64,000 bases of DNA from an uncultured Ramlibacter sp. (GCF_936925435.1 NZ_CAKZHQ010000005.1:1-64000); one strand, 5' to 3'; positions 33,837 through 43,541 are shown, counted from the first letter of the stretch. The notes: generated by a model from the sequence alone, not told the origin. Translations and numbers: made by a program.

Positions 33837-34966
33837 CAGGCCAGCAGCCGGCGGCCAGTCAGCCGCTCGTGCTCGCGGGCGGCGAAGCGGTCCGTCATGC
33901 CGGCGATGTAGTCGGCCACGGCGCGCGGCCGCTCGGCCCGCGCGGCAAAGCCCACCTGCATCTGCGCCGGCTCGGCCAGATAGGCATCGAACAGCTCGCG
34001 CACGATCTGCTTGGCCTGGTCCATGGTCTGCATGACCTGGCCATGGCGATACAGGTTGCGCAGCAGAAAGCTTTTGAGGTGGGTTGAACGCTCGCGCATG
34101 GACTCGCTGAAGGCCACCAGCGGGCCGGCGGCGCGTGCGGCGTCGGCGGTTTGCGCACCGGAGGCCTGGACGGCCGCGGCCGTCGCCTCGATCACGTCGT
34201 AGACCTGGGCACTGAGCATGCGGCGGATGGTTTCGTACAGCACGCGCCGGCCCTGCAACTGCGGGTGCTCGGCCAGGGCCTGGCCCCGGAACTGCTCGAA
34301 GAGCTCGACCTGCTGCAACTGCTCCAGCGTGATCAGGCCCGAGCGCACGCCGTCATCGATGTCGTGCGCGTTGTAGGCGATCTCGTCGGCCAGGTTGCAC
34401 AACTGGGCTTCCAGGCTGGGCTGGGAGCGCTCCAGGAAGCGCCGCCCCACCCCGCCCGGCTCGGCGGCTTCCAGGCGCTGCGCATTGGCCCGCGAACAAT
34501 GTTTGAGAATGCCTTCGCGGGCCTCGAAGGTCAGGTTCAGGCCGTCGAAATCCGGATAGCGCTCCTCCAGCTCGTCCACCACCCGCAGGCTTTGCAGGTT
34601 GTGCTCGAAACCACCGTGCTGCGCCATGCAATCGTTGAGCGCATCCTGGCCGGCGTGGCCGAAAGGTGTGTGGCCCAGGTCGTGGGCCAGGGCAATGGCT
34701 TCGACCAGGTCCTCGCTCAGCCGCAGCGAGCGGGCGATGGAGCGGCCCAGCTGCGCCACCTCCAGCGAATGGGTCAGCCGGGTGCGGAACAGGTCGCCTT
34801 CGTGGTTGAGGAAGACCTGGGTCTTGTAGACCAGGCGCCGGAAGGCGGTGGAATGGACGATGCGGTCGCGGTCGCGCTGGTAGTCGGTGCGGGTCGGTGC
34901 CGACTGTTCGGGGTGGCGGCGGCCGCGCGATGCGGCGGGATCACAGGCGTAGGGGGCCAGACGCAT
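33836..34966 (-). CDS. dgt: Deoxyguanosinetriphosphate triphosphohydrolase-like protein
   Basis: This 376-residue HD-domain hydrolase is of the dNTPase type, splitting dNTPs into deoxynucleoside and triphosphate. The signature RDRDRIVHSTAFRRLVYKTQ is followed by TRLTHSLEVAQ and the HD pair AIALAHDLGHTPFGHAG, with a further metal aspartate in DEIAYNAHDIDDG. At this length it belongs to the dGTPase type 2 subfamily, shorter than E. coli Dgt. The ATG at 34966 is preferred over a TTG three codons earlier. aroK-aroB-dgt is a common proteobacterial order. Confidence 0.93.
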   Translation of the reverse strand: MRLAPYACDPAASRGRRHPEQSAPTRTDYQRDRDRIVHSTAFRRLVYKTQVFLNHEGDLFRTRLTHSLEVAQLGRSIARSLRLSEDLVEAIALAHDLGHTPFGHAGQDALNDCMAQHGGFEHNLQSLRVVDELEERYPDFDGLNLTFEAREGILKHCSRANAQRLEAAEPGGVGRRFLERSQPSLEAQLCNLADEIAYNAHDIDDGVRSGLITLEQLQQVELFEQFRGQALAEHPQLQGRRVLYETIRRMLSAQVYDVIEATAAAVQASGAQTADAARAAGPLVAFSESMRERSTHLKSFLLRNLYRHGQVMQTMDQAKQIVRELFDAYLAEPAQMQVGFAARAERPRAVADYIAGMTDRFAAREHERLTGRRLLA

Positions 34967-35014
34967 TGTTGGCAATCAAATCAGGCTGCGGCCCGGTTGT
35001 GTGGCGCTCAAGAA

Positions 35015-35031
35015 GCTATCAATACGATAGC
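35015..35031 (+). repeat. Dispersed palindromic repeat, copy 4 (hairpin arm only)
   Basis: GCTATCAATACGATAGC is a 6-bp stem with a 5-nt loop between the aroB stop and dgt. It matches the hairpin arm of the repeat family but lacks the GTCCATGGAC arm. Confidence 0.4.
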
Positions 35032-35033
35032 AA

Positions 35034-36140
35034 TCAAGGGCAGCAATGGGCGAGCACTTCGCGCACCAGCGCATCCGGCGCGGCGCGCAGGGACGCTTTC
35101 CCCCGTCCGTCGATGAGGACAAAGCGGATCTCGCCGGCCTCGGCCTTTTTGTCCACTCGCATCAGCTCGAGATAGCGCTCGGCGCCCAGCTTCGGCCCGG
35201 TAATGGGCAGGCCAGCGCGCGCGATCAGCGCGGTGACGCGCGCCACGAAGGCCGGATCGACCAGGCCCAGCCGCTGCGACAGCTGCAAGGCCATCACCAT
35301 GCCGCAGCCCACCGCCTCGCCGTGCAGCCACTGGCCGTAGCCCAGCCCCGACTCGATGGCGTGGCCGAAGGTGTGGCCGAAGTTGAGAATGGCGCGCAGC
35401 CCGGCTTCGCGCTCGTCCTGGCCCACCACCCAGGCCTTGATCTCGCAGCTGCGCCGCACCGCATGGGCCAGCGCGCCGGCCTTGCGCGCCAGCAGCGCGT
35501 CGATGTTGGCCTCGATCCAGTCCAGGAAGTCCAGGTCGGCGATCGGCCCGTACTTGATGATCTCGGCCAGGCCGGCGCTGAGTTCGCGTGCCGGCAGCGT
35601 GGCCAGGGTGTCCAGGTCGCAGACCACCAGCTGCGGCTGGTAGAAGGCGCCCACCATGTTCTTGCCCAGGGGGTGGTTGATCGCCGTCTTGCCGCCCACC
35701 GAGGAGTCGACCTGGGCCAGCAAGGTGGTGGGCACCTGCACGAAGGGCACGCCACGCATGTAGCAGGCGGCCGCGAAGCCGGTCATGTCGCCCACCACGC
35801 CGCCGCCCAGCGCATAGAGCACGGTCTTGCGGTCGCAGCCCTTGGCCAGCAGCGCGTCGAACACCAGGTTCAGGGTCTGCCACTCCTTGTGCACCTCACC
35901 ATCGGGCAGGACCACCTGATGGACCTGGCGGTAGCGGCTGGCCAGGGCTTGCGCCAGGCGCTGCGCATACAGGGGGGCGACGGTGGTGTTGCTGACGATC
36001 AGCGCCGTCTGCGCGGCCGGCATGGCCTGCCAGGTGGCGGGCGCATCGAGCAGGCCGCTGCCGATGGCAATGGCATAGCTGCGGTCACCCAGGTCGATGC
36101 GGACCTGGTGCAGGGCGGTGGACGCGGGCGCAAAGGACAT
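35034..36140 (-). CDS. aroB: 3-dehydroquinate synthase
   Basis: AroB cyclises DAHP to 3-dehydroquinate in the second step of the shikimate pathway, using NAD+ and zinc. The 368-residue protein starts [20 protein letters not shown]. It has [50 protein letters not shown] and the zinc-ligand motifs HGEAVGCGM and [11 protein letters not shown]. The ATG at 36140 is preferred; a GTG seven codons upstream is possible. aroK ends 33 bases upstream. Confidence 0.97.
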   Translation of the reverse strand: MSFAPASTALHQVRIDLGDRSYAIAIGSGLLDAPATWQAMPAAQTALIVSNTTVAPLYAQRLAQALASRYRQVHQVVLPDGEVHKEWQTLNLVFDALLAKGCDRKTVLYALGGGVVGDMTGFAAACYMRGVPFVQVPTTLLAQVDSSVGGKTAINHPLGKNMVGAFYQPQLVVCDLDTLATLPARELSAGLAEIIKYGPIADLDFLDWIEANIDALLARKAGALAHAVRRSCEIKAWVVGQDEREAGLRAILNFGHTFGHAIESGLGYGQWLHGEAVGCGMVMALQLSQRLGLVDPAFVARVTALIARAGLPITGPKLGAERYLELMRVDKKAEAGEIRFVLIDGRGKASLRAAPDALVREVLAHCCP

Positions 36141-36173
36141 GGCCCCGAGTTTAAGGGCCACAAGCGGGCGGCT

Positions 36174-36728
36174 TCAGCGCAGCGGTAGCAGCCCCGCCAA
36201 TTCGAGTTGCATGGTGATCATGTTGACCAGGGTGGCCACAGAGGGGCGGCCGGTCTCGATGACGAAGTGCGCAGTCTCGCGGTACAGCGGATCACGCTGC
36301 GCGTGCAGTGCGCGCAGCCGCTCCAGGGGATCGCCCACCTGCAGCAGCGGCCGCGCCGTGTCGTGGCGCAGGCGGCGGAAAATCTCGTCCGGTGCGGAGC
36401 GCAGGTAGACCACATGGCCCGCTTCGCGCAATCGCAGGCGGTTGGCCTCGCGCAGCACGGCCCCGCCGCCGGTGGCCAGCACGCCGGCCGGCCCGGCCGT
36501 CAGGTCATGGACCACGGCTTCCTCGACGTCACGGAAAGCCTGTTCGCCCTCGCGGTCGAAATAGTCACGGATCGAGCAGCCGATACGCTGCTCGATCACA
36601 TGGTCTGAATCGTTGAAAGGCAAGCCCAGCCGCCGGCCCAGCTGGCGGCCGACGGTGGATTTACCGGAGCCAGGCAGGCCGACGAGCGCAACCAGTCCAG
36701 CCCGCCCGCCTTCATGCTCCTTTGGCAT
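36174..36728 (-). CDS. aroK: Shikimate kinase
   Basis: AroK phosphorylates shikimate. The 184-residue P-loop kinase has Walker A VGLPGSGKSTVGRQLG (about residues 15-30), the shikimate-binding DSDHVIEQRIG, FRDVEEAVV, LATGGGAVLREANR and the lid-region RHDTARPLLQVGDP. The ATG at 36728 is chosen over an upstream GTG. In most relatives aroK directly follows pilQ; here a lipoprotein gene intervenes. Confidence 0.95.
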   Translation of the reverse strand: MPKEHEGGRAGLVALVGLPGSGKSTVGRQLGRRLGLPFNDSDHVIEQRIGCSIRDYFDREGEQAFRDVEEAVVHDLTAGPAGVLATGGGAVLREANRLRLREAGHVVYLRSAPDEIFRRLRHDTARPLLQVGDPLERLRALHAQRDPLYRETAHFVIETGRPSVATLVNMITMQLELAGLLPLR

Positions 36729-36780
36729 TGGAACCCAAGTCCGCACACATCATGAAACGGGTTTGCCATTCGGGCGTCGG

Positions 36781-38334
36781 TCAGCTCGATCTGTACGTGA
36801 CGTTCAGAGGGAGCGTTTTGGTGATGGTTCCCGACGTGAACTTCACCTCAACGGTTGCGGTTTGAGTTCCGGCACCGGCGGGATCGCAGGCAGTCGCTCC
36901 GGTGATAGCAGAGACATCCACTTCAATACTTGCAAGCGTCCGCCGGGCGGGCCTACTCAGCTGGTCTGCAATTGGAGAGCCCGTCTTGACGCTCGCCGTC
37001 ACGCCCGAAGTGATGGCGGTCACCCCAATCGTCGTTCCAGCCGTAGCGGGAGAACCCGCAGGCGTGCCGACAAAGAAAGATACCCCTGCCTTGCAACTCG
37101 AGCCCAGGTTGAGCGCGGTGATGGCCGTGCCGCCTGTCGATGCCGTAAAGAGATCGTACAAGCCGGGGCTGGACAACTGGAGCTGGATGACACTGCTGAT
37201 CGCGGTGCCATCCGCCAACCGGGTCGAGCCTGTCACGCTCGTGGGCACGCCATCGGCAGGCCGCGGATCCTGCACCATGAAGGTCACAAGGCACTGCCCG
37301 TTCACTGTCGTGCAACCACCGCGCGACGAGGATCCCACGCGCCCGTAGTCGCTCGTGAAAACAACCGGCACGCCGTCCGCCACCGGATTGCCATTGCGAT
37401 CGACGATTCGCACCGTAATATCGCTGCTGTCCCCCGTGATCTGGTTGTTGAGGTTGTATTTGGTCGCCGAGAGGTCGAAACCCGCCTGCGTCGAAACTCC
37501 CGTCGTCACCAGCAACTGATCCGATTGGGAGGTGATGGTCGTTCCGTTCGGCTTCGCTACAGCCGCCCGAATCACAACAGCCGTGGCGACTGTCTTTGAG
37601 GATACTGTGGTAACTACAACGCCTTCCGCATCGCTCGTGGCAGTGGGGATATTCAAAGTCACGTCATTCGCGGGCGCTGCCGTGAAGGCGACCCTGACGC
37701 CTTTCACCGGGGTGTTGTTGGTGTCGACCACCCGGAAACGCAGTGTTGCAGACTCCGATCGCCCGCTGCCACCGGAACCCGCCAAGACAATCGAGCGATC
37801 CGCCGGATTGACGTCCAGGAAGTTCAGCGCATTGGCCAGCGTCTGAGGATCAACCGGCGTGCCGGTACTCGGCGCACTGGAGATGGCAATAGCCTTTTGC
37901 GCGGTCAGCGTAGTGCCCGCGATTGCGGATGACGCAGCCACGGTTGTCGCGCCGACGCCCGACGTGCTTGCAGCGCGTACTTCGATCGTTGCGGCGCCAC
38001 CGCTATCTGTCAGGGCCGTTGCCGACAACGGCGCGAATGCCAGCAAAGGACCGCCAACCTCACTAAAGGTCACAACGACCCCCGGCACCGGAGCTCCTTT
38101 ACCGTCCTTGAGAAGAACCCGTGCCTGCGCGATCTCGACTGCCGAGATCGAGTTGGTCGACACGCCTGCGCCACTGACGACATCAATCGACAAGCTACCC
38201 ACTGTCGTGGTCTGCGTGCCCCCTCCAGTGGAGGAATCGCCCCCGCCACCCGTCGTGGCGCCGGGGCTTCCGCCGCCGCCACCGCAAGCGGTCAACAGCA
38301 CCGCCAAGAGGATCGCTCCCAGGTATCGAATCAT
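36781..38334 (-). CDS. Surface lipoprotein with Ig-like (Big_1/invasin-type) repeats
   Basis: This roughly 517-residue protein has a lipoprotein signal, MIRYLGAILLAVLLTACGGG, with the lipidation cysteine at 17. A Gly/Ser/Thr-rich linker follows, then three bacterial Ig-like repeats. They are marked by DGKGAPVPGVVVTFSEVGG, VDTNNTPVKGVRVAFTAAP and VDRNGNPVADGVPVVFTSD, each followed by a TDSGGAATI, SDAEGVVVT or NGQCLVTF strand. The C-terminal 130 residues are less clear and contain paired cysteines. I chose the ATG at 38334 because GAGG lies six bases upstream; ATG 38340 is the alternative. GC content looks lower than in its neighbours. A pilus-linked or adhesive role is inference from position only. 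Confidence 0.82.
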   Translation of the reverse strand: MIRYLGAILLAVLLTACGGGGGSPGATTGGGGDSSTGGGTQTTTVGSLSIDVVSGAGVSTNSISAVEIAQARVLLKDGKGAPVPGVVVTFSEVGGPLLAFAPLSATALTDSGGAATIEVRAASTSGVGATTVAASSAIAGTTLTAQKAIAISSAPSTGTPVDPQTLANALNFLDVNPADRSIVLAGSGGSGRSESATLRFRVVDTNNTPVKGVRVAFTAAPANDVTLNIPTATSDAEGVVVTTVSSKTVATAVVIRAAVAKPNGTTITSQSDQLLVTTGVSTQAGFDLSATKYNLNNQITGDSSDITVRIVDRNGNPVADGVPVVFTSDYGRVGSSSRGGCTTVNGQCLVTFMVQDPRPADGVPTSVTGSTRLADGTAISSVIQLQLSSPGLYDLFTASTGGTAITALNLGSSCKAGVSFFVGTPAGSPATAGTTIGVTAITSGVTASVKTGSPIADQLSRPARRTLASIEVDVSAITGATACDPAGAGTQTATVEVKFTSGTITKTLPLNVTYRSS

Positions 38335-38396
38335 GTTCATCCTCGTTTCCATTCCCATTCTGGTTTCAACTTCAAACCGGCTCTATGGCCTGTCCA

Positions 38397-40523
38397 TCAA
38401 CGCGCCGCGCCGCGGTCGGCAATCATCTTGGGCGTGATGAAAATCAGCATTTCCTGTTTGTTGGAAACACGCTGCCTGTTCTTGAACAGGTTGCCCATGT
38501 AGGGCAGGTCGCCGAGCATCGGCACCTTGGTCTCATTCTCATTTTCCGTCAGCTCGAAGATGCCGCCGATCACGACGGTGCCGCCGTTCTCGACCAGCAC
38601 CTGCGTCTTGATGTGCTTGGTGTTGATCGCAATGCCGGCCGCCGTCGTCTCGCCGCGGCTGTCCTTGCTGACATCCAGGTCCAGGATGATGTTGCCTTCG
38701 GGCGTGATCTGGGGCGTGACCTCCAGCTTGAGCGTTGCCTTGCGGAACGACACCGCAGTGGCACCACTGGAGGTGGCCTGCTGGTAGGGGAACTCCGTGC
38801 CCTGCTCGATCAAGGCCTTGGTCTGGTCCGCAGTGACGATGCGCGGGCTGGACACCAGCTTGCCGCGGCCGTCGGCTTCCAGCGCCGACAGTTCCAGGTT
38901 CAGGAAGCGGTTGGCAGCAGAACTGAACAGCGAGATCGCGAAGCTGGAGGGCGTGAAGCCGCCCACGCCGACCGCCGGCAAGTTGATGAACGAAGTGTTG
39001 GTCGTCGTCAGTTGGGTGTCGCTTTCCAGCGTGGTGCCTGACACAGCGTCATAACTGCCGCCCAAGGCGAGCCGGTTGGTGTTGCTGCCCACGGAGTAGC
39101 CGGGATCGCCGCCACGGACGCCGCGCAGGTCGCTACCGCCCAGTCGCACACCCAGCGAGCGGCCGAAGGTGTCGGAGGCTTCCACGATGCGCGCTTCGAT
39201 CAGCACCTGGCGCACTGCGACGTCGAGCTTGGTGATCAGGTCCTGGATCTGCTCCAGCTTGGAGCCGATGTCGGTCACGAACAGCTGGTTGGTGCGGTTC
39301 TCGGCAATGGCGCTGCCGCGCGCGCTCATCAGGCGCGCAAGGCCGGTGCCCGCGCCGATCTGCGCCGCCACGTCCGCCGCCTTGGCGTAATTGAGCTGGA
39401 AAGCCTGGGTGCGCACCTGTTCGATGCTCTGGATGGCCACCCGCGACTCCAGGTCCAGCTTTTCCTTGGCGGCGATCTCGTCCTTGGGCGCGATCCACAG
39501 CACATTGCCGGTCTTGCGCACGCCCAGCCCCTTGGCCTGCATGATGATGTCCAGCGCCTGGTCCCAGGGGACGTCCTTCAGGCGCAGCGTCACCGCGCCA
39601 CTCACCGAATCCGAGGTGACGATGTTGAAGTTGGTGAAGTCAGCGATGACCTGCAACAGGGCCCGCACCTCGATGTTCTGGAAGTTCAGCGAGAGCTTCT
39701 CGCCGGCGAATCCCGGCCCCTGCGTGAGCTTGGCCGAGTCGACCTTCTGTTGGCGCACCTCGACCACGAACTGGTTGTCGCTCTGGTAGGCCGAGTGTTC
39801 CCAGGGACCCTTGGGCTCGATGACCACGCGCACGCGGTCGCCGGCCTGGAAGGTGGTGACCGTCTGCACCGGCGTGCCGAAATCGGACACGTCCAGCCGC
39901 CGGCGCAGCCCCTCGGGCAGCGTGGACTTGAGGAATTCGACCACCAGGGTCTGGCCCTGCTGGCGGATGTCCACGCCCACCTGGTTGTTCGGCAGATCGA
40001 CGATCACGCGCCCGGCACTGTCAGTGCCGCGCCGGAAATCCAGGTCGCGGATCGGCAGGGTGTCACGGTTGCGGTTCTCCGCGAAAGCCTGCTGGCCTGC
40101 GGTCGGGGCGACCGCCACTGGCACCGGCTCGAGCAGGACCAGCAGCGATTTGCCTTGCAGCTGTGCCTTGTACGCCGTGGCGGTCTTCAGGTTGAGCACG
40201 ATACGCGCACGCTCACCAGCCTGCACCACGTTGACCGAGCGCAGATTGCCCTGGTTGATCTCGACCTGGGAGCGGCCCAGCCCGTTGGAGGCCCCCGGAA
40301 TGTCCAGTGCGATCCGGGCTGGCGCCTGGATCGAGAAACCCGCCGGCACAGCCGTGAGAGGCTGCGAAAAATCGATGCGCACCACCTCGGCGCCGCCCTG
40401 GATCGAGCTGCTGACCGATTCCACCACCGTCTGGGCCTGCGCCTGCATTGCCAGGCCGCAGGCGGCGATGGCACCCACGAATGCCAACACCCGCCGCCAG
40501 CCCATCATTTTTTGCTTGTTCAT
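38397..40523 (-). CDS. pilQ: Type IV pilus secretin PilQ
   Basis: PilQ forms the outer-membrane ring through which the type IV pilus passes. The 708-residue precursor has a signal peptide ending in AMQAQAQ. Two AMIN domains follow (VVRIDFSQPLTAVPAGFSI, and GRVIVDLPNNQVGVDIRQQG), then an STN/N0 domain (LSLNFQNIEVRALLQVIADF) and N1. The secretin domain ends VPMLGDLPYMGNLFKNRQR and LLIFITPKMI. It overlaps pilP by four bases. The ATG at 40523 excludes an upstream frame that reads pilP. Confidence 0.97.
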   Translation of the reverse strand: MNKQKMMGWRRVLAFVGAIAACGLAMQAQAQTVVESVSSSIQGGAEVVRIDFSQPLTAVPAGFSIQAPARIALDIPGASNGLGRSQVEINQGNLRSVNVVQAGERARIVLNLKTATAYKAQLQGKSLLVLLEPVPVAVAPTAGQQAFAENRNRDTLPIRDLDFRRGTDSAGRVIVDLPNNQVGVDIRQQGQTLVVEFLKSTLPEGLRRRLDVSDFGTPVQTVTTFQAGDRVRVVIEPKGPWEHSAYQSDNQFVVEVRQQKVDSAKLTQGPGFAGEKLSLNFQNIEVRALLQVIADFTNFNIVTSDSVSGAVTLRLKDVPWDQALDIIMQAKGLGVRKTGNVLWIAPKDEIAAKEKLDLESRVAIQSIEQVRTQAFQLNYAKAADVAAQIGAGTGLARLMSARGSAIAENRTNQLFVTDIGSKLEQIQDLITKLDVAVRQVLIEARIVEASDTFGRSLGVRLGGSDLRGVRGGDPGYSVGSNTNRLALGGSYDAVSGTTLESDTQLTTTNTSFINLPAVGVGGFTPSSFAISLFSSAANRFLNLELSALEADGRGKLVSSPRIVTADQTKALIEQGTEFPYQQATSSGATAVSFRKATLKLEVTPQITPEGNIILDLDVSKDSRGETTAAGIAINTKHIKTQVLVENGGTVVIGGIFELTENENETKVPMLGDLPYMGNLFKNRQRVSNKQEMLIFITPKMIADRGAAR

Positions 40524-41065
40524 TTTGACCTCTCTTGCAGCTGCAGCGTGGCCATCCGTTCGATCCACTCGCCAGCGGCATCCTGCACAATTTCGCGCAA
40601 TTCCACTTGGGTTTCCCCCACCTTCGTGACCTTTCCGTAGTTCTGGCCCAGGTAATTGCCCGGCCGCACCTGGTAGAGCAGGTTGTCGACCCGCACCAGC
40701 GCCACCGGCTGCCCCTGCCTGGCCAGGCTGCCCACCATGGCCATGGCATCGAGCGGAAAGCTCTCCAGCGGCTCCTTGCGCCGCGCCAACTCGGGTGCGA
40801 TCAACCCCGCGTTCGACGACGCCTGGGTGGAGTCACGCTTGAGCGCCTGCGTCAGCTTCTGGTTGCTGAACGGGTCCGTGACGGCCTGTTCGGTGTAGGG
40901 CTGGGGCGTGAATTTCTTGGGCTCGGGGATGGGCTGAACACGCGGCTTGGTCTGGGCACGCTCCTCCGCCATCCACTGCTGGAGTTCGTCCTGTTCGGAC
41001 GAGCCGCAACCGGCCAGGACGAATCCCAGTGCCGCGATGCTGGCCAGGGCCTTGATCGCTGTCAT
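40520..41065 (-). CDS. pilP: Type IV pilus assembly lipoprotein PilP
   Basis: PilP is an inner-membrane lipoprotein that links PilNO to PilQ. The 181-residue protein has lipobox LGFVLAGC (Cys about 20), an extended proline-rich segment (KPRVQPIPEPKKFTPQPY) and a C-terminal beta domain (FPLDAMAMVGSLARQGQ, YQVRPGNYLGQNYGKVTKV) that contacts the secretin N0 domain. It overlaps both pilO and pilQ by four bases. Confidence 0.96.
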   Translation of the reverse strand: MTAIKALASIAALGFVLAGCGSSEQDELQQWMAEERAQTKPRVQPIPEPKKFTPQPYTEQAVTDPFSNQKLTQALKRDSTQASSNAGLIAPELARRKEPLESFPLDAMAMVGSLARQGQPVALVRVDNLLYQVRPGNYLGQNYGKVTKVGETQVELREIVQDAAGEWIERMATLQLQERSK

Positions 41066-41733
41066 TTCTTCTTCCCCGGCGCTGCCGCCTTGCGCTGCGC
41101 CGCGACTTCATCGTTGTCCAGATAGCGGAAGGTCTTGGCCGTGGCGTCCAGCACCAGGGTCCCATCCTTGCCGGGCATGACCTGCAGGTTGTTGAGCGTA
41201 ACGATGCGCGACAGGTTGGCGATGTCGGAAGCAAAAGCGCCGACATCGTGGTAGCGGCCGGTGACACGCAAGGAGATCGGCAGCTCGGCGTAATACTCCT
41301 TGACCACCACCTGCCCGGGACGGAACAGGTCGAAGTACAGGCTGCGGCCCAGGCCAGCCTGGTTGATGTCGGACAGCAGGGCATCCATCTCGGCCTTGCT
41401 TGGCAACTGCTTTTCCAGCTGCGTCACATATTGCTGGACCTGCTCGCGCTGCTTCTTGAGCGCGTCCAGGTTGATCGCCTGCACCAGCTTCTTCTTGTAG
41501 TCCTCGCGCAGGGTGACTTCCTTGGCCTGCTCTGCCTCCAGCTCTTCGGCCGAACCGCTGAGCCAGACGAACCAGAGCGCGACGACGATGGCGGCCATCA
41601 AGGCCAGGCACAGCGCGAGTCTGGGTATGACCGGCCATGATGCCGGGTCGTTGGGATTGAGCCCCCGGAACTGGGACTGGACTTTTTCGCGCAGCTGCGC
41701 GAAATTGAGTTTGGGAAGTGACAGCGTGGCCAT
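41062..41733 (-). CDS. pilO: Type IV pilus assembly protein PilO
   Basis: This 223-residue bitopic protein has a cytoplasmic N-terminus (LNFAQLREKVQSQFRGLNP) and one membrane helix (about residues 34-54). A periplasmic coiled coil follows (AEELEAEQAKEVTLREDYKK), then a ferredoxin-like domain with the family marker YYAELPISLRVTGRYHDVGA. PilO pairs with PilN in the inner-membrane alignment complex. It is three bases after pilN and overlaps pilP by four bases. Confidence 0.96.
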   Translation of the reverse strand: MATLSLPKLNFAQLREKVQSQFRGLNPNDPASWPVIPRLALCLALMAAIVVALWFVWLSGSAEELEAEQAKEVTLREDYKKKLVQAINLDALKKQREQVQQYVTQLEKQLPSKAEMDALLSDINQAGLGRSLYFDLFRPGQVVVKEYYAELPISLRVTGRYHDVGAFASDIANLSRIVTLNNLQVMPGKDGTLVLDATAKTFRYLDNDEVAAQRKAAAPGKKK

Positions 41734-41736
41734 AGG

Positions 41737-42381
41737 TCAGGTCTTTGCCGCAGTGGAGGCAGCCGGCGCCGGCACAGCCGGCACGGTGCCACTGGCCGAC
41801 GCGGCCGCTTTCTGTGCTTCGCTGGCGCGCAGCAGGCGCACCCGGATCAGGAAGTTCGCCACCCTGCGCTGGTCGCGCTGCGAGAGCGTCACGTTCCCGG
41901 CAACGATTTCGACCAGCTCGGGACGGCTCAGCCAGGGGCTGTTATTGCCCAGGTTGCGCAGCAGTTCGGACACCCGCTCGTTGGACTGGGCCACGCCCTG
42001 GATGCTCACAACCTGGTTGTCCTGCTTGACGCTCTGGATGTAGACGCCGTCGGGCAGCTGGCGCACCAGCTCATTGAGCAGATGCACCGGCATGTTGCGA
42101 TCAGCCTGCAGGTCCTCCACCGCCTGCTGGCGCGCCCGCAGAGCGGCGATTTCACTCTGCAGCGTCGCGATGTCCTTGATCTGCCCTTCCAGCCGCTTGA
42201 TCTCCGTCTGCAGTATGGTGTTCTTGCCTTGCTGGTCGGCGATCTGGGCCGTGTACCACAGGAAAATGGCGCCGGCGACCACGCCGCCCATCAGGGCGGA
42301 AAAGCCCAGCGTCGCGTAAAACGCCTCACGCTTGCGCTTGCGCGTCGCCTCACGGTGCGGCAGCAGGTTGATCAGGATCAC
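41737..42381 (-). CDS. pilN: Type IV pilus assembly protein PilN
   Basis: This 214-residue bitopic inner-membrane protein starts MILINLLPHREATRKRKREA. The INLLPHRE motif binds the groove of PilM in the cytoplasm. A single helix (about residues 27-47), a coiled coil and a periplasmic fold with LVRQLPDGVYIQSVKQ follow. A low-complexity Ala/Pro tail ends the protein. It overlaps pilM by four bases. Confidence 0.96.
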   Translation of the reverse strand: MILINLLPHREATRKRKREAFYATLGFSALMGGVVAGAIFLWYTAQIADQQGKNTILQTEIKRLEGQIKDIATLQSEIAALRARQQAVEDLQADRNMPVHLLNELVRQLPDGVYIQSVKQDNQVVSIQGVAQSNERVSELLRNLGNNSPWLSRPELVEIVAGNVTLSQRDQRRVANFLIRVRLLRASEAQKAAASASGTVPAVPAPAASTAAKT

Positions 42382-43457
42382 TGCAGGAACCTCCGCATCG
42401 CCAGGCCGCAGGACGTGAGGTAGGACGGGGCTTCGCGCCGCATCTTCTTCTCGCGGACCGACTCGCCGATGCGCATGCCCTCAAAAGGATCCGCCAGGCT
42501 GCAGGGAAAGGAGGTCTGCGCCGTTACGGCCTCATTCAGGCCGGGCAGCGCGGCCGAGCCGCCCGCCAGCAGGATGTGGTCAACCCGGTTGTGTGGGGTG
42601 CTGGTGAAGAAAAACTGCAGGGCACGCGCCACTTCCTGCGCCATGCTCTCCACAAAGGGCTTGAGCACGCCCGACTCGTAGTCTTCTGGCAGGTCGCCGC
42701 TGCGCTTCTTGGACTCCGCCTCCTCGGCGGAAAAGCCGTACTGGCGCACGATGAGCTGGGTCAGCTGGGCGCCGCCGAACGCCTGGTCCCGGTCGTACAG
42801 CACTTCATCGTTGCGGATGACCTGCATGCTGGTGGTGACCGCGCCCACCTCGAACAGCGCCACCATGGTGTCCAGCCCCTGGTTGGGCAGGGCCTGGATC
42901 AGCCGGCCGGCAGCCAGCCGCGACGAATAGGATTCCACGTCGATGATGACTGGCCTGAGCCCCGCGGCCTCGGCCAGGCCCTGGCGGTCCTGCACTTTTT
43001 CCTTGCGCGACGCGGCGATCAGCACTTCGACATCGCCGGCCGAGGTTGGGCTGGGACCGATGACGCAGAAGTCCAGACTCACTTCGTCCAGCGAAAAGGG
43101 GATGTACTGGTTGGCCTCGGTTTCGACCTGGATCTCCAGCTCCTGCTCGGTCATGCCCCCGGGCAGGATGATTTTCTTGGTGATGACCGCCGATGGCGGC
43201 AACGCCATGGCCACATTCTTGGTGCGCGTGCCGCTCTTCTTGACGACACGCCGCATGGCCTCGGCCACTTCCTCGAATTTTTCGACGTTGCCGTCGGTGA
43301 TCCAGCCGCGCTCGAGCGGCTCGATCGCACAGCGTTCGAGGACCAGGTTGCCGTCTTTGTCACGGCCCAGTTCGACCAGCTTGACGCTGGACGAACTGAT
43401 GTCCAGCCCCAGCAGGGGTGCCGGTTGACGGCTTAACAACGATCCCAAAGAGATCAA
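42378..43457 (-). CDS. pilM: Type IV pilus assembly ATPase-like protein PilM
   Basis: PilM is the actin-like cytoplasmic component that binds PilN. The roughly 359-residue protein shows PLLGLDISSSSVKLVELGR (phosphate-1 motif), MALPPSAVITKKIILPGGM, VIIDVESYSSR and ILLAGGSAALPGLNEAV. I start it at a TTG (43457, reading ISLGSLLSRQ) because AGGAG lies six bases upstream and the family begins there; a GTG at 43478 would add seven residues. It is the first gene of pilMNOPQ and diverges from mrcA. Confidence 0.94.
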   Translation of the reverse strand: MISLGSLLSRQPAPLLGLDISSSSVKLVELGRDKDGNLVLERCAIEPLERGWITDGNVEKFEEVAEAMRRVVKKSGTRTKNVAMALPPSAVITKKIILPGGMTEQELEIQVETEANQYIPFSLDEVSLDFCVIGPSPTSAGDVEVLIAASRKEKVQDRQGLAEAAGLRPVIIDVESYSSRLAAGRLIQALPNQGLDTMVALFEVGAVTTSMQVIRNDEVLYDRDQAFGGAQLTQLIVRQYGFSAEEAESKKRSGDLPEDYESGVLKPFVESMAQEVARALQFFFTSTPHNRVDHILLAGGSAALPGLNEAVTAQTSFPCSLADPFEGMRIGESVREKKMRREAPSYLTSCGLAMRRFLQ

Positions 43458-43513
43458 ATCGGTCTCCTGAAACGCCACATTTCAAGGCGTAACAAACTTA
43501 AGGTTTCACTTCA

Positions 43514-43541
43514 ATGCTAGCAGTAACACCCTTGTCAGCAA
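43514..43541 (-). promoter_or_regulatory. Candidate sigma70 promoter for pilMNOPQ
   Basis: Reading leftward, TTGCTG (43536-43541) and TAGCAT (43514-43519) are 16 bp apart, about 57 bp upstream of the pilM TTG. Both boxes depart from consensus, so this is tentative. Confidence 0.35.
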
